This document shows positions 57,036 to 64,000 of a DNA stretch of 64,000 bases, one piece after another. A program made the position numbers and the translations under genes. The notes under the pieces are model-generated. The model searched no databases. It saw only the letters and a program-made list of their open reading frames with translations, and was not told where the DNA came from. The stretch comes from Tetrapyrgos nigripes (Eukaryota; Basidiomycota; Agaricomycetes; Agaricales; Campanellaceae): contig JAACJM010000282.1 in the NCBI GenBank assembly GCA_013368315.1, forward strand, positions 40,978 to 104,977. Reading direction: 5' to 3'. Position 1 is the stretch's first letter. The number at the start of each line of letters is the position of its first letter.

Positions 57036-60000
57036 ATGGGGCGTACTCAAAGAACGACAACCTGCACCAAATGCTCCGAATATCCAAACGGTCATCCCGT
57101 TCTCTCTAGAGACTACGCCGAGCATCTATTGAATCGTCACAACGATGCGCAGACCCCTTCGGTAAGTCCTGTCCCAATGCTACTCTAGCATGTAATTTGA
57201 TTTAGTATCTGTAGGTCGTGGCTCCAACAGCCTCTACACCTGAGGGCAGTATGGACCAGTTAACCAGCTTGCTCACCGCCGTCACTGTGTCTGATCCTGG
57301 CCCCGATATCCACAAGCAACCTACAAAACTTTTCACCTCTCGTGAAGAGTTCCAGCGTGACATCAAGATTGATACTTCCGGGAACAGGATAGGCTTTGGA
57401 GACATCGAGCAGGGTCTGAACTCTGTTGTCAACGTCCAGCCGCCGACCGAACCTCCAGCCTCTCATCATCCATCTCTTTCCCGGAGAGCATCACGCGTCT
57501 CTCTCTCTCTCATCCGGAAGATCTGTAACCCCAAGCTTGTTAGGATGGTACGATCTATCAATGCAGTCAAGGACGAAGCCATCTCCATCCGTGAAAATCT
57601 ACTCCAGCTCACTCGCCATAATCTAGATTTCAGTGACAAACAAGCTGTTTTGAAGCGCCAGGAAGCCTTGAAGCAGGCAAACACCAGGATCAATCAGCTT
57701 AGTGCTACCTTGCTTTCGATGAGAAAGCTATCAGATCCTTCGTACACCAGTGCTGCAGAAGAGGCGCGGAGCGAGCTTCGGAAAGCTGATAGCGTCTTGA
57801 GTATCATTGGGATGGATCTTCCTTCGCCAGAAGGTTCATCAGCGCCAACACCTTTCTCTTCAGGTTCGTCCTTCACCCTGATGGTAGATAATGCATTAAT
57901 TTTAAAACTGTTTCACAGACTATCTGTTCGAGAATCCTTTAGCAGGGGTGGGGGTAGCTACCCGAATGGTGATCTTTCTGACCGTTGCCTGCGCCCTCGT
58001 CATCGGGATTTCACACCGAGACTGTGACTTTATCGTTTCGGCTGTATGGAATATAGTCGCTGCCGCAACATCCTTGTTTTGTCCCTCATCCGCAGCGCCA
58101 ACCAGTGAACAACACGTGCAACGGCAGCTCATGGCACAGCTCCCGAGCAGTCTGTACACTGCTTTGAATGCCCTTCGTCTGGATAGCAAGACAACCGTTT
58201 TTGCCGTGTGTCCATCCTGCAGCTTTTGCCATCAGCCCGAGTTCTCCCAGACAGCCGTTAAAGCCCAGTATCCCGATCAATGCAACAATATGATTGTCGG
58301 GAAGGATGGTAGAAGCGCATGCGGGACTTCCTTACTTCACGCTCGGAATGGCAACATGCGACCGATCAAACCTTATGCGGTCAACTCACTGCAAGAGCAT
58401 TTGGCTCGCATTCTTGCCAATCCGGAACTCGAGAAGTACTGTGATACCGCAGTGGATGAGGCTTTACGCAAAGTCAATGGAGAAATCAACGGAGGAGCTT
58501 CCAACGAGCCCATGACCTCAGTCTTTGACGGGGATTTCCTGCGTCAATTCACTGGTCCAGGGGGTGTGGGGACTCTTTTCATAGACCGAGGCGATAAAGC
58601 ACGACTTGCCCTAGCACTCCAGGTCGACTTCTTCAACCCAAACGGAAATCGCCATCGAGGCAAAACCGCTTCCATCGGTCTGGTTTCGTTTGCCATTCTC
58701 AACTTGCCTCACGAGATACGCAACAAGCCAGAGAATCTTTTCCTGGCCGCCATCATTCCCGGTCCTCGAGAACCAAATGACGAAGACTTCTCCAATTACA
58801 TGACTCCCATCATTGATATGTGTCTGCCAGGGTGGAAGGGAGTACACTTGTCGCGGACAGGGAAACACCAAGAAGGACGGGCAATGCAGTATGCCGTGGT
58901 GCTCTCTGTTAACGACCTTCCTGCTGCTCGGAAAGTAGCAGGTGCTGCGGGGCATACTTCGGGATGGTGTACTGTGTGCCAGAACTACCATCGTACATAC
59001 AACACTTGCTTCGAGCAGTGGGTGAAGCATGACGTCCAGGAGCTTCGCCGACTAGCTGAAGCATCCCGTGATGCCAACTGCTCAGCAGAACGGCAAGCTA
59101 TCTTCGAAGCTTCTGGTGTTCGCTGGTCAGAGCTTTGGAGGCTTCCGTACTGGGACCCTACCAAAATGCTTGTTGTTGACAGCATGCACTGTGTACTCGA
59201 AGGTCTTGTCCATTACCACTGTCGTCATGTCCTTGGAATCAATGCAGAAGCTGCCGGAAAGGAAGCTGCCATGGATCCAGCGTTCCATCACAACTGGAAG
59301 CTATATGATGAGTTGCAGGTTCCCAAAGCATATCAGCTTGACGGGAACAAACTGGACAGTCAGCTGAAATCTGTTTCCAATATACATGATCTCCTGGAGG
59401 CTGCTCTCGAGTGTAACGAAGGCGTTCCCGATACCATGATGTTGCGGAAGCGGTTGTCGACCAAGCGTCTCCCGCCGCTGCGATTTGTCGCCTGGAGCTT
59501 GGGCATACACGAGACCAGAGACCGTGAAAAGTTTGCACAATATGCCAAGCGAAAGAATCCTAGGAAAGCGATGCGCAAAGTCAAGGTCATCTTCAACAAC
59601 GAGGTCATCACACCAGATGTTCCCCAGCCGCGCAAAGTCAAAGTTATCTTCAATAACGAGGTGGTCATCCCAGTTTTCCAGATCAAGTCCATTGATGCTT
59701 TTGTTGATGTGCTGATAGAATGGGTAAATGCTCATCTTCAGACTCTTGTCCATCTCACTGATCACCAATTTGTCAGCGTCTGAAAATGCCTTTTGTACCT
59801 TCCGAGTCCAAGTCAGACAGCCACATAGACGTTAAATCTATTCAGCATATACAACACGTCATCAACAATACCAGTGTTCCGTCTTGGGTGAATACCGTGC
59901 CTCACAACTACTCCGAGAAGGTTGCCGGCACTATCAAAGCTGACGAATGGCGTACACTTGTGACAATCCACCTTCCCATAGCCTTGGTCTCTCTTTGGGA

Positions 60001-60968
60001 CTGGGATGAAGACAAAGCTTCTTTGAGGACGCGTAAAGTTTTGGACCACACCATGAAACTCTTCCAGGCGGTCAACATTGTCTGCCGATTCACAATGTCT
60101 GATGAGCGTGCAAAGGCTTACGTGGGATTCCTTAAGGAGTGGGTAGACGATCTCTATGCTCTGCATCCTCACACTCAAGGCTCCCGACGGATCCGACCAA
60201 ACGTCCATGTTGCATTTCATATCTATGATTTCCTGAAGCTCTTTGGACCGGTAATATCTTGGTGGACATTTCCCTTCGAAAGGTTGGTTGGTGCGCTGCA
60301 GAAGATTAATACCAACGATCATATCGGAGGCGAGTACTTTATCCTCCAAAGCTCATTTTCTTTTATCCTGACGAGTAACTTCACAGGAGAACTTGAGCAG
60401 ACTATTCTTCATACCTTCTCACGTGCCACAAATTTTCGTAGGCTGGTCAGTCGTCCAGACTGCGACGAGATGATCACCCAGTTCCAGGAGCTTTTTGACA
60501 AAGCTTACGGATCTCGATCCGATCAATTCGAGTCTTACAACGACTTTGCTCCCAATTCCAAAACAGACAGTCATGCGTACTACAAATACGCTGGTGTCTT
60601 TTACTCGAGAGCCAAGACTCACTTGGGCAACAGCTTTGTTCGCTATGTCCATGGTAACCAATCACACGTGGGCTCTATTCAGGAGATCAAGAATTGCGGC
60701 GAACATGTTGTCTTCATCATTCAGCGCCAGCTACCTCTTCCCTCCGGAGAACGTGAACCGTTCCGTTTTCCATGGTATCCCGCCAGAACCTTCTCTACGA
60801 AGACGTCGACTGAATTGCACACAATTTCTCCGTCGGCCGTTGTCTGTCATGTTGCCCGTTATCAATATTCAGCTGATCGAGTTGTGGTGGTTGATCTTGC
60901 TAGAGTGAGTCGTCTCTGGCGTAATTCCTTGGATAATTTATCAACTGATAACTTCTCGTCAGGACTGA
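57036..60968 (+). CDS. CMC/Plavaka-type (Tnp2-like) transposase
   Basis: Cut-and-paste DNA transposase. Exons 57036-57161, 57215-57863, 57919-59723, 59777-60904 and 60963-60968; introns are 53, 55, 53 and 58 nt and all phases agree, giving 1237 residues. The N-terminus has a C2H2-type finger (C-T-K-C-S-E-Y ... H-L-L-N-R-H). Next are a coiled region, then V-A-T-R-M-V-I-F-L-T and C-P-S-C-S-F-C / C-N-N-M. Tnp2 core blocks follow: F-D-G-D-F-L, L-Q-V-D-F-F-N-P-N, L-N-L-P-H-E-I-R-N-K-P-E-N, I-I-P-G-P-R-E-P, L-P-Y-W-D-P-T-K-M-L-V-V-D-S-M-H. The C-terminal half has P-S-W-V-N-T-V-P, K-A-D-E-W-R, R-K-V-L-D-H-T-M, R-P-N-V-H-V-A-F-H-I-Y-D-F-L and W-W-T-F-P-F-E-R-L. A 57-bp tandem duplication (59574-59687) repeats K-V-K-V-I-F-N-N-E-V. 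No disabling mutation seen after splicing. Confidence 0.87.
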
Positions 60969-60973
60969 GCCAT

Positions 60974-61085
60974 GTAAATATGTACACCGAAATGAGGAAA
61001 TACATCGGATGATTGGAGAATGAAGCGGTAAATGTGTACACCGAAATGAAATGGATTGATTGTTGCGAGATTGGAGGATGAAGCG
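60974..61085 (+). repeat. Direct repeat after the transposase stop
   Basis: Two copies (60974-61027 and 61028-61085) of a 54-58 bp unit beginning GTAAAT(A/G)TGTACACCGAAATGA and ending GGA(G/T)AATGAAGCG-like. They may be subterminal repeats of the element or just a 3'-UTR duplication. Confidence 0.65.
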
Positions 61086-62333
61086 TATTTAGCTATGGGT
61101 GTATTCAGTGCAAGAGCAAAAGCGCAGAACGGAAAAGGCTTCAAAAGAGGATATCAAGTTGAAACGTCCTCTCGTGGGTGAACTCGGTGATTGAACTGTG
61201 CTGTGATTAATTGCTCTGTTGTACGATAGTGCTGTGTTACAATGCTCTTTCTATTTTCTGTATCGTTTGTATCTAGTAGGTTGTACTAGTATTCAGTATA
61301 CTCAGCTGCACATATATGCTGCTGGTCAGACGACGCCAGTCAGAAGCCCAGTCTCTAGTTAGCGTCAGCTCAGGAGGCGCTAGGTTTCTGGCTGTAGGAT
61401 ACATCACGTTTCTGTGTAGATCAGAAAGTAATTGGGAAACCACTCGTATACATTGCCTTGAGAAACGTGACGATTCCTTGAAGTTTTATCACCGTAAGAT
61501 ACTTAACGGATTCTACCGAAGTGTAATCATCAAGTATACCAGCAAGTTTCTATTTCTTCCATACTTAGTGGTTCCTTTCAAGTCGAAAATGAGTTTGGAT
61601 ACATAAAAATGCTCGGTAGGTGGAAAACATAGCAAATCTCAAATCATTTATTAGCTGAATCTTCGTAATCGTATATTTCGGGTTTCCTTTCAAACTTTCA
61701 TCCACCTAACATTCATTCCTGCGCGGCGTGCAACGTCACGGAACGTGTGACCAGACCTTCTTTAAAGGCTCGCGAACCTGGTCAAACCACTCCGCCGCTT
61801 TTGATGCCAATGCACTCCTCAACCTTGTCCCAATCACTGTCCCTCCAACCGGCAACCCTGTCTATCTCCCTCAACCACTCTTCTGCACCAATGCCCTGTG
61901 TGCCCCAGAAAACGCGGATACGAGACATAGTGACGAAGACCAGAGAAACACGTGTGACGTGTCAGCGAAAGAAGACGAGAAGCTCTGAAAAACAAGAAAT
62001 TGACCGAAGAAAGATGTTCCGAAAGGTGCGCGTGGTGAGAATCGCGCTCTCGTCACCAGAATGGAGTAGGCTGGGGGCTGGCTATTGCTATGCCAGAGCC
62101 AAACGCAGTGGATTGAAGTCAAGAGCTAGCTACAACGTACATGCAAAGCTGCATACTACGCGATCACGTGACTGGGATGGGCCTAGACCTCCCCGAAACC
62201 CCTACTCCACCGTGGAACCCATCTTGATGGCCATTGTTCTTCCATGCGGCGGTGCCACCTTTACACTTAAATTCCTCCCTTCCCAACCACTGTCCACTTC
62301 AAGTGGCCCCTGCTCCGGGTGCATCGCAGCACT
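61086..62333. other. Interval without a firmly supported gene
   Basis: A frame from 61747 to 62337 is open for 196 codons but has no recognisable domain and shifts against the homeodomain frame; it may hold an upstream exon of that gene. The right end of the transposon probably lies somewhere in 61.1-61.4 kb, but I could not identify an inverted repeat matching the left side. Confidence 0.35.
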
Positions 62334-63257
62334 ATGAGGCAAGTCGGATACAAACTAGCCTACGACTGGCTGCTAGACCACCTCCACAACCCATATCCAT
62401 CCGTCATAAAGCGTACAGAAATCGGTGAAGCCGCCGGATTCTCTCGTAAATCCATCGACAACTGGTTCATCGAGGCTCGTAAATACATCGGATGGAACGC
62501 CCTGCGACAGAATTTCAAGACCCGCAAGCAGACGATTGAAGAGGCTACGCGTGTTCTTTTGCCTACCGATCCAAATCGATATGTGAGGGGGCTGTATGAT
62601 GACGAGATAAGGGCGATGGTGGAACGTGCGAGAACTATGTTTTATGAGCCCGAGGAGGCTGCTGGCGAGCCTGAGTCAAGCTCAGTATCGGAAACTCCAA
62701 GGGAGGAGGCTAGAAGGGAAATGTACTCCCAGGTCAATTGGGTTGTTAATACTGGGAAACAAGCTGCTGTGGTAGACCATCATGCGAGAGATGTGCCCGA
62801 TGATGATCTTCCTGAGACTGGCATGCCTTCGTCAAGCTCAGCTCCTGCTCCCAGAGAGGAGGCTGGAAATGATTCATACTCCGGTGTCCGGGTAATACAC
62901 CCATCTTACTCAACCTACTACTCCTCCGAAGTCGAAGCCGAAGAAGCCATGGACCAAGCTACGACGACAGACACCCACTCCGTTTATGACGACATAACTG
63001 GGAGTAGCCTGCAACCTGTGTCGAGATGGGCATCAGGATCGACAGAAAACTTCGACGACGATTCGTACACCGATTATGAGCAGGATGAGCCTTTAAACCG
63101 AGCTAGAGCTGACGCTTTGCTTTATCGACACCAATCTGCTCCCTTTGTTCCAGCCGCTTGGGCTGACCTACAACGTCGTGCTCGGGAAGAATGGGAGGGT
63201 GCCTTTTCAGTGCATTCTCATTACCGTCATGAAGGTTACTTTTCCCTTGTATATTGA
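62334..63257 (+). CDS. TALE-type homeodomain protein, HD1 mating-factor-like
   Basis: Putative transcription factor, 307 residues from the ATG at 62334. The homeodomain occupies residues 5-55: Y-D-W-L-L-D-H-L-H-N-P-Y-P-S (TALE P-Y-P loop), then S-R-K-S-I-D-N-W-F-I-E-A-R-K-Y-I-G-W. The sequence after it (N-A-L-R-Q-N-F-K-T-R-K-Q-T-I-E-E-A-T-R-V-L-L and E-R-A-R-T-M-F-Y) follows the HD1 mating-protein pattern of agaricomycetes. The invariant Asn of W-F-x-N-x-R is Glu here (codon GAG, residue 47). The long N-terminal dimerisation region of HD1 proteins is missing; an in-frame TAA lies upstream, so either an upstream exon exists or the protein is truncated. The C-terminal 200 residues are acidic and Ser-rich, possibly an activation region. 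No HD2 partner is in the window. Confidence 0.7.
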   Translation: MRQVGYKLAYDWLLDHLHNPYPSVIKRTEIGEAAGFSRKSIDNWFIEARKYIGWNALRQNFKTRKQTIEEATRVLLPTDPNRYVRGLYDDEIRAMVERARTMFYEPEEAAGEPESSSVSETPREEARREMYSQVNWVVNTGKQAAVVDHHARDVPDDDLPETGMPSSSSAPAPREEAGNDSYSGVRVIHPSYSTYYSSEVEAEEAMDQATTTDTHSVYDDITGSSLQPVSRWASGSTENFDDDSYTDYEQDEPLNRARADALLYRHQSAPFVPAAWADLQRRAREEWEGAFSVHSHYRHEGYFSLVY

Positions 63258-63646
63258 GGTGTTTCGTGCGCTGATATCTCTTCTAGGTTGATGATGCTTT
63301 TGATCACCGGCACTCATTGGGCGCCTGCTCCTGAATAGACTTATGGCTCGCAGAATGTTTTGAACATGACAAACATACCATACCAGTACCTCTCGGGTTC
63401 AGTCACAGTCGTCGTTGACCCCTGTAATAGAACGCCAAATCGAAATAAGGATTTTTTTAAAAACTTGTGACTTGGTAGCAAGTCTGCCTCTGGAAGTAAA
63501 ACATTATTCTGAACTTGACCTGTACTTAGTTACCTATCAAGTTATGCAAGTATGAGTCGCCAGACTATGACTCCGAGCCTGAGTTGTGGATGTGAAACGC
63601 CGCGTGAGACGACGGCACGCCTTTCTCTTTCTTTCTCTTTCCCATC
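63258..63646. other. Intergenic, no gene seen
   Basis: Short AT-rich interval ending in a CT-rich run (CTTTCTCTTTCTTTCTC) just before the F-box gene start, a likely core promoter. Confidence 0.4.
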
Positions 63647-64000
63647 ATGCACCCCTTGTTTCTGGTTCCAGAACTTCTCATAATTGTTTTCCGAAAGCTG
63701 AAGAGACTAGACCAGGTTCACTGCACTCTCGTATGCAAGCTCTGGTCAGAGATAGCCTTGGATATCCTTTGGAATAGGGCCTTGGCGCTGGAGTTGCTGG
63801 CCAACCTTTTGGCGCCGGTGAAGAGGACATCAAGTTCAATCCGTATGATTCCTAACATATATGTACGTACGCATTTTGCGTCACGACAAGAGAAAGACTG
63901 ACTTACCGTTGTATTGAAGTCCTTTGGCGCACTTCTGGACGAACACGCCTGGTCGCGTTTCCACTCCATGTACAGCAGTCGAGTACGAACCCTTTGCCAC
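63647..64000 (+). CDS. F-box protein, 5' part (runs off the window)
   Basis: Residues 1-45 form an F-box: L-V-P-E-L-L-I-I-V-F-R-K-L-K-R-L-D-Q-V-H-C-T-L-V-C-K-L-W-S-E-I-A-L-D-I-L-W. The exon 63647-63862 is followed by a GTACGT...TTGAAG intron (63863-63919), and the frame continues S-F-G-A-L-L-D-E-H-A-W-S-R-F-H-S-M-Y to the window edge. The A-W-S-R-F block is common in agaricomycete F-box/WD or F-box/LRR proteins. Substrate adaptor of an SCF ubiquitin ligase by family knowledge; C-terminal domain not in view. Confidence 0.85.

Noticed and set aside
61747..62337. 196-codon plus-strand frame before the homeodomain gene
   Set aside because: Arg/Ser/Thr-rich with no domain and out of frame with the homeodomain; could hide an upstream exon but I cannot support a gene.

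Overview
The window looks like chromosomal DNA from a mushroom-forming basidiomycete (Agaricomycetes). Genes are broken by many short GT-AG introns, mostly 45-75 bp. The coding repertoire includes agaricomycete-expanded families: WD40 proteins with a C-terminal membrane anchor, F-box/LRR proteins, small membrane proteins with an R-[RK]-R-Y-P-C motif, and a TALE-type homeodomain protein resembling HD1 mating factors. Transposons are abundant (a CMC/Plavaka-type DNA transposon, a pogo element, hAT- and TA-type miniature elements). All exon models were built by hand from splice signals and reading frame and checked by phase arithmetic. No database search was run.

Layout. 1-8.2 kb is AT-rich and gene-poor, made of decayed repeats plus a 641-bp hAT-like element with an exact 8-bp target duplication. 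8.2-12.7 kb holds a TA-flanked miniature element and a complete pogo transposon (9421-12119) inserted in, and splitting, a host reading frame on the minus strand. 12.7-15.9 kb is gene-poor with an 18-bp tandem array and an inverted copy of the repeat at 7.7 kb. 16-32.4 kb is ordinary genic DNA: D-amino-acid oxidase, a small membrane protein, a DUF1769 protein, an F-box/LRR gene with an in-frame TGA, a surface protein, a siderophore-iron MFS transporter with an upstream iron-GATA site, a Tyr-rich disordered protein, and mitochondrial HSP60. 32.4-41.2 kb is sparse: a second R-R-R-Y-P-C membrane protein, a remnant of an integrase-associated gene, a small unknown gene and a WD40-TM gene.

41.5-61 kb is the accessory heart of the window. 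About 455 bp at 41573-42026 is repeated almost perfectly in inverted orientation at 53835-54289. Between the copies lie lineage-specific genes of unknown function (a coiled-coil protein, a tail-to-head pair only 7 bp apart, and an intact 699-aa protein). The right copy forms the immediate upstream region of an intact 675-aa unknown gene, followed in the same direction by an apparently intact 1237-aa Tnp2/Plavaka-type transposase with four introns. The inverted copies carry clusters of a CCTCGACAGC motif resembling subterminal transposase-binding repeats. This two-gene unit with its mirrored promoter/subterminal segment is the best candidate here for an undescribed mobile system. 61-64 kb returns to host genes: a homeodomain gene whose invariant Asn is replaced by Glu, and the start of another F-box gene that runs off the end.

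Functional links are limited. The siderophore transporter and its GATA site form a plausible iron-regulated unit. The DUF1769 and F-box/LRR genes are divergently transcribed from a shared ~0.7 kb interval.
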